DNA from: Pseudobutyrivibrio ruminis
GTDB taxonomy: Bacteria; Bacillota; Clostridia; Lachnospirales; Lachnospiraceae
Reading direction: 5' to 3'
Assembly (NCBI RefSeq): GCF_015057245.1
Contig: NZ_SVET01000001.1
Location: 124,001 to 188,000 of the forward strand
Length of the DNA: 64,000 nucleotides
The notes below the pieces were generated by a model. The model worked only from the letters and a program-made list of their open reading frames with translations. It was not told the DNA's origin and ran no database searches. A program made the position numbers and the translations under genes. Every line of letters begins with the position of its first letter. Within the stretch, counting starts at the first letter, position 1. This document shows positions 43,997-52,273 of the stretch, one piece after another.

Positions 43997-44752
43997 TTAG
44001 AAGCTGTGACCTCCACCTGAATGGCCACCGCCACCACCTCCGGAAAAACCACCGCCACCGCCAGAAAATCCACCGCCACCACCGTGGTATGTGCTTCCAG
44101 CTGATGCAATTCTTCTACGAGTTGTATTTAGTACAGTAGATGTTCCTGCAATAGAAGCTCCAATTAGAAGCATTTCTGCAGGAGTAAATGTCTGAACCCT
44201 TGCTCTCTCTCTTACTGCTTTTAAGAATACAAGTAAGAATCCAAGAATTATAGAAACTAGCGCTGTAACTATAAGTCTCATTGGCCTAAGGATTATTCCA
44301 TCATTAATCAATGTATTGCACTGCTCAAAAACAGCATAAATGCATTCGTAGTACTCTCCATTTGACGCATATCTATAAACATTATCTGTAATATCATATG
44401 CATCTGCACTTTTTATCTCGTATTGAGCCTTTCCATATCCTGATAAATATAACTCTCGATGGTACATATCAATCAAGAAAGCGACTCCATCCTCTCTTGA
44501 GTTGTAATTTTCAGTATAGAAATCAAAAAGAATAGAATCTTCATCTTGCCCATAATTAGACTCATCTGTAGTAGCAACCACATAATTGTAGCTGCTATCC
44601 AAAGAATCCAGATAATCTTCAAGCTCATCATATTCATCATCGCTAAGCAAATAAGCATCATCGATGATAGTTACATTTGATTTAGCTTCAGCACGAATAG
44701 GAAGTAGCAAGCATACTAAAAATAAGAAAATGAAATATTTAGCCTTTCGCAT
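43997..44752 (-). CDS. TPM-domain membrane protein (YdjH/YgcG-like)
   Basis: A 251-residue protein with a signal peptide or first helix (about 5-23), an extracytoplasmic TPM domain (about 25-150; DDAYLLSDDEYDELEDYLDSL, then VAFLIDMYHRELYLSGYG), a membrane helix at about 160-182 and a tail of Gly/Ser/His repeats from about 215. The Gly-rich tail is typical of this family. It overlaps the zinc-ribbon membrane gene by 14 bases. With the SPFH gene it matches the ydjG-ydjH-ydjI set of B. subtilis. Confidence 0.85.
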   Translation of the reverse strand: MRKAKYFIFLFLVCLLLPIRAEAKSNVTIIDDAYLLSDDEYDELEDYLDSLDSSYNYVVATTDESNYGQDEDSILFDFYTENYNSREDGVAFLIDMYHRELYLSGYGKAQYEIKSADAYDITDNVYRYASNGEYYECIYAVFEQCNTLINDGIILRPMRLIVTALVSIILGFLLVFLKAVRERARVQTFTPAEMLLIGASIAGTSTVLNTTRRRIASAGSTYHGGGGGFSGGGGGFSGGGGGGHSGGGHSF

Positions 44753-46391
44753 TTTCTAGCTTTCCTCCCTTCTTCATAAACTGTGGTGATGGGCGTGTTG
44801 CAAGTCTGTTGTACTCTCTAACAGTACAGTCAATCGTAAATACGATAATCGCAAACACGATAGCTAAAGCTATGTAATATATTATGTCGTTTGGAAGGTT
44901 GATTATTCTAATAAGAATTGCTGCAATCCACCCAAATGTGCCTAGCAAAAGAACTGTCTTCTGTCCCTTTTTAACTGCATTAAAGCCTTTAATAATGAAC
45001 ACAAAACTGAAAATATACATAGCTAACATCAGGACCACATTGAGAACATTTGCGACAACTCTACCATTCTCAATAACATAAAGTATACCTGCTATGATAA
45101 ATGCATATCCGCCCTTTAAAAGCAAAAATAATACAACGGCACCAGCACCTGAAAGTGCTGCCTTTGTTGACGATTTAGTAATCTTCTTTTTCGCTTTCTT
45201 TTTAATTGGCTTAATATTTTTGCTTGTAACAATATCCTTGCTGCCAAAATAACCCTTATCATCAAGATGATTGTCACGTCTATAGACACCATCTGCAATC
45301 TTTGCACCATAGTAAGCTATAAATGAAGAAACAAGTGCAGCAAACCCACAAAGATTCTTTATGCGATAAGTGAAGCTAAAAGTCAAGCTCAGCACAAAAA
45401 GAACTAAAAATATAACAATAGAAGTAGCCATTGCTGTGGCATACATCTTTCTTTTATCGATAGGCATATCAGAATAAACAGCACCTGAAGCGCCATTGAT
45501 TACAGAATATGAAACTCTATCATAATTACGTGTAGTCATGAAATAGACAGGAAGATATGCTCCTTCACATCCCTTATATTGTAGCTTCGAAGCAACATCA
45601 TTACGAATTCGTTCATCTTCTCTGCTAGTCAAATCATATCCATCTGCTTTAGCTTTAACTTTGCTGCAAAGTGAGTTCTTAGCCTCCTCTAATGCATCCT
45701 CAACATAGATTTCCTTATCAACAGTAGAATTTTCAACGAAAAATCCTGCCAAAAAGTTTGGATTAAACTTTTCCAATTCATTAAGTGGAAATGGATTAAT
45801 TGAGCCAGAGACATTGTCGTCAAATGTCTGTGATGCATCAAATGGAACCTTCATATCATCCACGTCAACTCTAACATTAAACTGGGTTTCTTTTGTAACC
45901 TCATAATCTCCACTTGTAGATGTCTGTTTACCAACAAATGAAACGTCACCATCTGACGAATAATCATAGAGATAATATGGAGTATAAAGTCCAACAAGTT
46001 TATCAATATTGTCATCGATATTTAATCCATCAGGGACAAAATGAATATGTTTAACTTCCTCTAGATATTTTTCACGAGCTTCCTTTTTTGTGAGATTAAA
46101 AGGAAGAATATATTTAGGAACACCACTTTTAGAAAAGTGCTCCTGCATAGTAGTCTGAGTACCGCAGTATGGACAAAACTCCATACCATCGTTATCTATT
46201 ACCTGAATTTCCCCAGCACAATTAGGACAGGTATAAATTGTAGTATTTATACCTGCCTCATTTTCAATATCATTACCTTTGTATGCTCTTGGATCTGTAT
46301 ACTGACCGCAAGAGCTACAAAGCATTTGCATACGTTCTGGCGAAAACTTCAGTTGCCCTCCACAACTTGGGCAAGGGAACATTGTAGCCAT
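44739..46391 (-). CDS. Zinc-ribbon membrane protein (YdjG-like)
   Basis: A 550-residue protein with two N-terminal zinc ribbons of TFIIB type: CPSCGGQLKF...CSSCGQY (about 7-30) and CPNCAGEIQV...CPYCGTQ (about 54-77). A soluble domain of about 220 residues follows (YILPFNLTKKEAREKYLEEVKHIHFVPDGL). Several membrane helices between about 320 and 530 complete it. In B. subtilis YdjG and YdjH form a membrane complex that recruits the SPFH protein YdjI and PspA. It starts 15 bases after the SPFH gene. Confidence 0.82.
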   Translation of the reverse strand: MATMFPCPSCGGQLKFSPERMQMLCSSCGQYTDPRAYKGNDIENEAGINTTIYTCPNCAGEIQVIDNDGMEFCPYCGTQTTMQEHFSKSGVPKYILPFNLTKKEAREKYLEEVKHIHFVPDGLNIDDNIDKLVGLYTPYYLYDYSSDGDVSFVGKQTSTSGDYEVTKETQFNVRVDVDDMKVPFDASQTFDDNVSGSINPFPLNELEKFNPNFLAGFFVENSTVDKEIYVEDALEEAKNSLCSKVKAKADGYDLTSREDERIRNDVASKLQYKGCEGAYLPVYFMTTRNYDRVSYSVINGASGAVYSDMPIDKRKMYATAMATSIVIFLVLFVLSLTFSFTYRIKNLCGFAALVSSFIAYYGAKIADGVYRRDNHLDDKGYFGSKDIVTSKNIKPIKKKAKKKITKSSTKAALSGAGAVVLFLLLKGGYAFIIAGILYVIENGRVVANVLNVVLMLAMYIFSFVFIIKGFNAVKKGQKTVLLLGTFGWIAAILIRIINLPNDIIYYIALAIVFAIIVFTIDCTVREYNRLATRPSPQFMKKGGKLENAKG

Positions 46392-46406
46392 TTTTCAACT
46401 TCCTTC

Positions 46407-47588
46407 CTATGGTCTCTTAGTTCCGCAATTTACGCAGAAATTACCGTAGTTTTCATTGCCACAATTTGGACAGAACCATCTACCTGGCTGTGCTGCAGCT
46501 GGGTCCTGGACTGGAGCAGCCTGAGGCTGACCCATCTGAGGCTGTACTGGCTGACCTGGCTGACCAGCAAACTGCTGACCTGCTGCCATACCTGCAGCAC
46601 CTGCATTTAATAAATCAGCTGCATTTGCACCACCAGCCTGCATCGCCATGTTCATGCCAAAGAATCCCATAGCTGCACCGTTTGCATTGCCAGCTGCTGT
46701 CTTCATTGCCTCTGCCTGAGCCTGTACAAGTGTTGCACCTGCCATAGCCTGTGAACGAAGTGCTCCAGACTTCTGAAGTTCTCTAAGTAAATCAGCATCC
46801 TTGTCAGGAATAACTGTTGTAAGAATCTGAACAGATGTAATTGCAAGACCGTACTTATCTGTCCATTCCTGATCAAGCTCATCGCTCATAGCCTCAGATA
46901 TTTCCTTTGTATAAGCTGGAATACCTGAAGGTCTAACACCAAGTGCTGTAAGCTTGCCAAGTGCTGGCTGAAGGGCCTGGATAAATGTAGCACGAAGCTG
47001 ATCCTGAATATCGTCAACTGTGTATTCGTTCTTTACGTTACCTGCAAGGTTAACATAAAGCTGAGTAGGATCAGATACTCTCATGCTGTAGTTACCGTTA
47101 AGCTTAAGTGTTGTATCTAAATCTAATCCAATGTTGTTATCAAGAATTCTGAAAGGAATTGGTGATGGTGTGCCGAACTTCAAACCAACAATATCCTTTG
47201 TGTTAACGAAATAAACTCTCTGTTGAACTGGCTTCTCACCACCGAATGTAAATCTACGTCCGAATTCCTTAAATACATCGATAAAGTCACCAGCAAAAAT
47301 AGAAGCAGAACCATTATCTTCCCATTCATATGCGCCTGCCTCTGCAGCAACATCGATAATTCTTCCGCTATCAACTAAAAGAGCACACTGACCTTCGTTT
47401 ACAATGATTGCAGAGCCATGTGAAATAACATCAACATCTCCCTGAGTATTTGTACCGCGGCCTGTCATCTTGTGAACAGCTCTTTTAACAAGTACATCTG
47501 ATGACATTGAATCAGATACGAATAACTCTTTCCACTGATTTGCAAGCTCACCAGACACTGAGCCTTTTACTGCTTGAATAAGTCCCAT
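46407..47588 (-). CDS. SPFH-domain protein with C-terminal zinc ribbon (YdjI-like)
   Basis: A 393-residue soluble protein of the SPFH (band 7) class. The SPFH core runs from about residue 55 to 250 (SAIIVNEGQCALLVDSGRI through LDQEWTDKYGLAITSVQILTTVIP). An Ala-, Gly- and Gln-rich linker follows, then a zinc ribbon CPNCGNENYGNFCVNCGTK at the end. There is no membrane helix. It is the first gene of the three-gene locus, with GGAGGA before the ATG. In B. subtilis YdjI links PspA to the membrane; no pspA is found here. Confidence 0.87.
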   Translation of the reverse strand: MGLIQAVKGSVSGELANQWKELFVSDSMSSDVLVKRAVHKMTGRGTNTQGDVDVISHGSAIIVNEGQCALLVDSGRIIDVAAEAGAYEWEDNGSASIFAGDFIDVFKEFGRRFTFGGEKPVQQRVYFVNTKDIVGLKFGTPSPIPFRILDNNIGLDLDTTLKLNGNYSMRVSDPTQLYVNLAGNVKNEYTVDDIQDQLRATFIQALQPALGKLTALGVRPSGIPAYTKEISEAMSDELDQEWTDKYGLAITSVQILTTVIPDKDADLLRELQKSGALRSQAMAGATLVQAQAEAMKTAAGNANGAAMGFFGMNMAMQAGGANAADLLNAGAAGMAAGQQFAGQPGQPVQPQMGQPQAAPVQDPAAAQPGRWFCPNCGNENYGNFCVNCGTKRP

Positions 47589-47633
47589 TTTTTATAAATC
47601 CTCCCTAATAAAATAATCTTTAATTAGTTTAAC

Positions 47634-47670
47634 AAAAAAGACCCATTCTTTAAAGAACGGGTCTTAAAAA
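47634..47670 (-). terminator. Terminator after the beta-helix protein gene
   Basis: AAGACCCATTCTT/AAGAACGGGTCTT stem with one G-T pair, then TTTTTTGTT on the minus strand. Confidence 0.85.
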
Positions 47671-47681
47671 ATTTTAATTTT

Positions 47682-48350
47682 TTAGTTTTTCTTAACGATG
47701 TTGTCCTGGCTCTTGAAAATGCTGTCTGCTTCAACAACTCCTCTTACAGAAGAAAGTGGATAAACATTTGAACGAGGGCAAACTACTGTGCCAGGGTTGA
47801 GAACTGAGTTGCATCCAACCTCTACATTGTCTCCAAGCATAGCTCCAAATTTCTTTAATCCTGTTTCAATTTTCTCTCCATCACGTGATTTTACAACAAC
47901 AAGAGTCTTGTCCTGCTTTACATTTGATGTGATTGAACCAGCACCCATATGAGACTTGTAACCAAGAACTGAATCACCAACATAGTTGTAATGAGGTACC
48001 TGTACGTTGTTAAAAAGAACAACGTTTTTAAGCTCTGTAGAGTTACCAACTACGCAATTCTTTCCAACAATAGCTGAACCTCTAATAAAAGCGCACTGGC
48101 GAACCTCAGCATCCTCATCAATGATAAGTGGTCCGTTTAGATATGCAGAGTCAAAAACCTTAGCTGACTTAGCTACCCAAACATCCTCTCCTCTTTTCTC
48201 GAACTTCTCAGGATCAAGAGTTGGGCCAAGCTTTTTAATGAACTCAGAAATCTCTGGAAGAACCTCCCATGGATATTCCTTTCCATCAAACAAATCTTTA
48301 GCGATAGTTTCATCTAAATTATACATAGATTTAATTTTTGTCTGTTCCAT
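47682..48350 (-). CDS. Left-handed beta-helix (hexapeptide repeat) protein, GlmU-like C-terminal type
   Basis: A 222-residue protein made mostly of hexapeptide turns: VWVAKSAKVFDSAYLNGPLIIDEDAEVRQCAFIRG is the start of the helix, read in six-residue steps, and VVGNSTELKNVVLFNN and SHMGAGSITSNVKQDK match the sugar-nucleotide acetyltransferase type seen in GlmU. There is no N-terminal nucleotidyltransferase domain; residues 1-55 form a helical cap. The sequence fits a UDP-GlcNAc-pyrophosphorylase-related acyltransferase-like protein whose reaction I cannot name. Confidence 0.72.
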   Translation of the reverse strand: MEQTKIKSMYNLDETIAKDLFDGKEYPWEVLPEISEFIKKLGPTLDPEKFEKRGEDVWVAKSAKVFDSAYLNGPLIIDEDAEVRQCAFIRGSAIVGKNCVVGNSTELKNVVLFNNVQVPHYNYVGDSVLGYKSHMGAGSITSNVKQDKTLVVVKSRDGEKIETGLKKFGAMLGDNVEVGCNSVLNPGTVVCPRSNVYPLSSVRGVVEADSIFKSQDNIVKKN

Positions 48351-48374
48351 AATGTTCCCTTTCTTATATGTAAA

Positions 48375-51300
48375 TTACTTTGCATCTGAATAATTATCGA
48401 ACTCAAACTCAGTTCTGCATTCGTCATTGAGCTTAAGTCTCGCATCAAAGAATAAACCTTTTTTACTTAAAAAGCCAGATATAACATCAGTTTTCTTTTC
48501 AAGAATAAGCTTTCTGAATTGGTCCTCTGGAATATCAACACCAGCAACCTTGCCAACATAAAACTGGCAACTATCTACATTGTCCCTTATGTTATTCTTA
48601 CATCTGTAGCCAAAGTGATTCTTTAAAATAGGCTCACCACACTTAGGACACTTCAAGCCTTCCATAACCTTTTCTTCGTCTTCGAAGACGAACTTTATTC
48701 CAGATACCTTACCAGTTTCATCTTTGTTCAAAGCAAGCTTAGCATCAAACTTTGATCCCTTCTTAGACTTAAATCCGGAAATAGTAGATGTGATACCATC
48801 CTTTAAAAGTTCTTTCACCTGAGCTTCTTTAAGCTTTACTCCAGCAATCTGGCCAATATTAAATCCGCATGAGTTCTCAGGATCATCCTTTTTGTAATTG
48901 CTACATCCGTAACCAAATGGAGTAACAACAACTTTACCTCCACAAACGGGGCAAACTACATCCTTAATATCCTTTGCTTCTACATTGTCAAAATCGAAGG
49001 TTATCTCTGATTTGCCTTCTTCGTTTTTCTTAAGGACAAGACAGGCATCAAACTTTTTACCTGATTTGCCTTTGAAACCACGAATAGTTTTGGTGTGTCC
49101 TTCTGTAAGAAGCTCTTTCACATCACCATCACCAATCTTTTTAGAAGCAATCTCTCCTATAACAAAATTACATTTATTTTCTTTATCAAAGTACTTTTCG
49201 CAAGCAAAACCGAAGTTTGTCTTTATGATTTTATTGCCGCAATCAGGACAAACCACATCTGCCAAATAGTTAGGAGCCACATCATCGAAATCAAATACAA
49301 GCTCTGTACGACCTGTTTCTTCATTCTTTTTAAGAACAAGCCTTGCATCAAACTTCTTTCCAGTCTTGCCTTTAAAGCCTCTAAGTGTATCTGACTTTCC
49401 TTCTTTAAGAATCTCAGTAACAACCTGCGAGCTGATATTCTTTCCTGCAATTGTCTTTCCTATATAGAACTTACATGAGTTTTCATCCTGGGCATTAAAA
49501 TTAGCACAGCCATATCCGCTAGGACGAACAAGAATATCTCCGCCACAATCAGGACATTTAACATCTGGAAGCTTTTCAGCCTCAATTCCATCAAAGTTGA
49601 AGCTAAGTACCTTCTTGCCCTCTTCGTTTTCTTTTAATTGAATCTTGGCGCTGAACTTCTGATTAGTCTTTGATTTGAAGCCAGTAAGCACATCAGTAAT
49701 TCCATTATTAAGAAGTGCGGTAAGCTCTTCTAATGAGATTTTTCTGCCAGCGATTTCACCAACAGAGAAATAGCACTGATTTTCCTCCTGGAAACGATGC
49801 TCACATGCAAATCCATAACCAGTCTTTGCGATTCTTCCACCACAAACAGGACATTTCAAATCCTCAACATACTCAGTAGGTGTTTCAGAGAAATCAAAGC
49901 TGACATTGAATTCACCATCTTCGTTTTTGCCTAGCTTAAGCACAGATTTGAAAGGCTTGTTAGATTTACTCTTAAATCCTTCTATTAAATCTGTCTTACC
50001 CTCAAGGATGAGCTTTCTAAATTGTTCCTCTGGCAAGTCTACTCCGGCAATCTGACCGATACTAAATCTACATTTAATTTCGTCGTTAGTGTAGTTACTG
50101 CATCCATATCCAAAGGATGTAGTGGTAAGCTCGCCACCACATGCTGGACAATTGATTCCAAGAGGCTTTCTTGTAGCAAGTCCCTTAGAATCCTTACCAG
50201 TGAACTGATTAATATTAAGAGCAATAGTCTGAGTCAGGTCGGAATCTATCATGCTCTTTGTTTCAGTACGGATATAGTCCTCAAGTTCTTTACGATAATC
50301 GTCGAACTCTACAGAACCATTAATAATTCCTTCCAATCCCTTTTCCCAGTTGGCAGTCTGCTCTGGCTTTAAAAGAGATGGTGTAGTCAAAAGAACTACC
50401 TCGTAAATCATCTCGCCAAGTCGCTCTGGCGTAATGACCTGAGTCTTGTTATTTTGATTTAGATATCCAATTCGAACCAGCTTTTCAAGTATTTCGCCTC
50501 GTGTAGCAGATGTTCCAATACCAGTAGTCTTAATCTGCTCTCGAAGCTCCTCATCCTCAATTAGCTTTCCTGCATTTTCCATTGCAAGAATCAAGGAACC
50601 AGATGTATATCTCTTAGGTGGAGAAGTCTTTCCTTCCTTTAACTCGAAGCCATTTACATTGATGGAATCTCCTATATTAACCTGCTCTACAAAGGCTGCA
50701 AACTTTTCTTTAGAAAAATCATCCTCAGCCTCTTCGTTTTCATCATCAGATTCCCCTGTATCGTCCTTTTTATTCTTAGGGATGCCGGCAATTTCAAGGT
50801 ATCCTGGCTTTACTAACAGCTTTGCTCCTGCAAAGAAGCATTCAGAATCTATCTTAACTGTGATTTTTACATTTTTGTACTCTGCAGGTGGATAGAAAAT
50901 AGAAAGAAAACGACGAACAATAAGCTCGTAAACCTTTTGACTAAGAGGGGAAAGGTTTTCTATTCCATTGCACTGACCGGTAGGAATAATTGCATAGTGA
51001 TCAGTAACCTTGCTATCGTCTGTATAGCTGGTCTTTTCAATGCCGATGTATTTTCTATCTGCAAGAATCTCATGAACATACTTTGCAGTAGGTCCGTAAG
51101 ACTGAAGCTTGTTAAGGTTTTTATTGATTTCCTTTGCAACTGCTGTTGTAAGGACTCTGGCGTCTGTACGAGGATATGTGGTGTACTTTTTCTCGTAAAG
51201 CTCCTGAATAATATCAAGGGTTTGAGCCGGAGAAATTTTGAAGCGCTTAGAGCACTCTGACTGAAGCTCTGCCAAGTTAAAAAGTAGTGGCGCTTTTTTC

Positions 51301-52184
51301 TTTGAAATACCTGTTTCCTTATCTGAAACCTGGGCCTCTGCATTTGTTAAATCGTCTATTAACTTCCCGGCGCTATCCTTTGTTTTAAAGCCGTTACCCT
51401 TATCGCCATACAACAAAGGGGATTCAAAATACTTGGATCCGTCAACAGCTTTCCACTCAGCAGGGAAATTAACATCTGAGAACTTACCAACCACTTTGAA
51501 GAATGGATCCTCGTTAAAATTACGAATCTCTCTTTCTCTCTCAACTACCATACCAAGCACACAAGTCATAACTCGACCAATAGCAATTGCTGCATAGCTT
51601 GTAGTAGCTGCCGCATCATTTATCAAACGGCCATATTTAACAGATAAAGCACGAGAAAAATTAATACCAAGACTGTAATCCTCGATGGTACGCATAATAC
51701 CAGATGCTCCAAGCTTTGCGTAATCGCTCATTGGCTTTGCTTCATTAATACCGCGCAGGATTTCATCATCAGTCTGTGAATCAATCCAAACACGAAGCTC
51801 TGTCATGCCATCACGAACTCCACCATAATTACGGATGTTTTCCTCAATTGTCTGTCCTTCTTTTCCCGAGTCACCTGCCCAATATACGGTATCAATATCC
51901 TCTCTGTGCAAAAGGCTATTAACTACTTTGTATTGGTCCTTTGCAGATTCAACAACACCGTACTTGTACTCAGTAGGCAAAAATGGCAAATCCTCAAGAT
52001 TCCAGTTTTTATATTTAATGTCATACTCCTCTGGATAAACCATCTGAACCAAATGTCCATAGCACCAGCTAATGACATATTCATTATTCTCAATAAATCC
52101 GTTTTGATTTCCGGAAACCTTCAGCACTCTTGCAAAGTCTCTTGCAACAGATGGTTTCTCAGTGATAATCAATTTTTTGCCCAA
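48375..52184 (-). CDS. topB: DNA topoisomerase III with six C-terminal zinc-binding repeats
   Basis: Type IA topoisomerase of 1269 residues, much longer than usual TopB (about 650-730). The catalytic core spans about 1-650: TOPRIM with Glu9 and AGDSGKEGQ near 103-111, and the active Tyr337 in TTYPRTDAR. From residue 677 there are six tandem units of about 95-100 residues. Each has CPxCGG, a GYGC or GFAC pair, CxFxIGxIAG and GFKSKxGxKFDAxL, as in the topoisomerase C-terminal repeat family. The TOPRIM triad reads DxGxE where DxDxE is usual. An acidic stretch at about 472-490 interrupts the core. It is a chromosomal neighbour of ordinary genes. Confidence 0.93.
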   Translation of the reverse strand: MGKKLIITEKPSVARDFARVLKVSGNQNGFIENNEYVISWCYGHLVQMVYPEEYDIKYKNWNLEDLPFLPTEYKYGVVESAKDQYKVVNSLLHREDIDTVYWAGDSGKEGQTIEENIRNYGGVRDGMTELRVWIDSQTDDEILRGINEAKPMSDYAKLGASGIMRTIEDYSLGINFSRALSVKYGRLINDAAATTSYAAIAIGRVMTCVLGMVVEREREIRNFNEDPFFKVVGKFSDVNFPAEWKAVDGSKYFESPLLYGDKGNGFKTKDSAGKLIDDLTNAEAQVSDKETGISKKKAPLLFNLAELQSECSKRFKISPAQTLDIIQELYEKKYTTYPRTDARVLTTAVAKEINKNLNKLQSYGPTAKYVHEILADRKYIGIEKTSYTDDSKVTDHYAIIPTGQCNGIENLSPLSQKVYELIVRRFLSIFYPPAEYKNVKITVKIDSECFFAGAKLLVKPGYLEIAGIPKNKKDDTGESDDENEEAEDDFSKEKFAAFVEQVNIGDSINVNGFELKEGKTSPPKRYTSGSLILAMENAGKLIEDEELREQIKTTGIGTSATRGEILEKLVRIGYLNQNNKTQVITPERLGEMIYEVVLLTTPSLLKPEQTANWEKGLEGIINGSVEFDDYRKELEDYIRTETKSMIDSDLTQTIALNINQFTGKDSKGLATRKPLGINCPACGGELTTTSFGYGCSNYTNDEIKCRFSIGQIAGVDLPEEQFRKLILEGKTDLIEGFKSKSNKPFKSVLKLGKNEDGEFNVSFDFSETPTEYVEDLKCPVCGGRIAKTGYGFACEHRFQEENQCYFSVGEIAGRKISLEELTALLNNGITDVLTGFKSKTNQKFSAKIQLKENEEGKKVLSFNFDGIEAEKLPDVKCPDCGGDILVRPSGYGCANFNAQDENSCKFYIGKTIAGKNISSQVVTEILKEGKSDTLRGFKGKTGKKFDARLVLKKNEETGRTELVFDFDDVAPNYLADVVCPDCGNKIIKTNFGFACEKYFDKENKCNFVIGEIASKKIGDGDVKELLTEGHTKTIRGFKGKSGKKFDACLVLKKNEEGKSEITFDFDNVEAKDIKDVVCPVCGGKVVVTPFGYGCSNYKKDDPENSCGFNIGQIAGVKLKEAQVKELLKDGITSTISGFKSKKGSKFDAKLALNKDETGKVSGIKFVFEDEEKVMEGLKCPKCGEPILKNHFGYRCKNNIRDNVDSCQFYVGKVAGVDIPEDQFRKLILEKKTDVISGFLSKKGLFFDARLKLNDECRTEFEFDNYSDAK

Positions 52185-52224
52185 ACTTATAACTCCCTTG
52201 TAAAAAATTAATTTTAGTTTTAAT

Positions 52225-52267
52225 AATATTTAGAGCCCCTAGCTAAAGGCAAGGGGCTCTAAATATT
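52225..52267 (-). terminator. Long inverted repeat after the ATPase-family gene
   Basis: AATATTTAGAGCCCCT and AGGGGCTCTAAATATT form a perfect 16-bp stem with an 11-base loop between topB and the ATPase-family gene. The T-rich tail is weak, so it may act as a terminator or a processing or stability element. Confidence 0.65.
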
Positions 52268-52273
52268 ATAACT

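Noticed and set aside
44000..44100. Repetitive GC-rich stretch, possible tandem repeat or CRISPR-like array
   Set aside because: It encodes the Gly-rich tail of the TPM protein; the repeat is low-complexity codon use with no spacers.
48375..50156. Repeats inside topB as a possible mobile or assembly artefact
   Set aside because: The six units differ clearly in sequence and keep the reading frame and cysteines, so they are old protein repeats.
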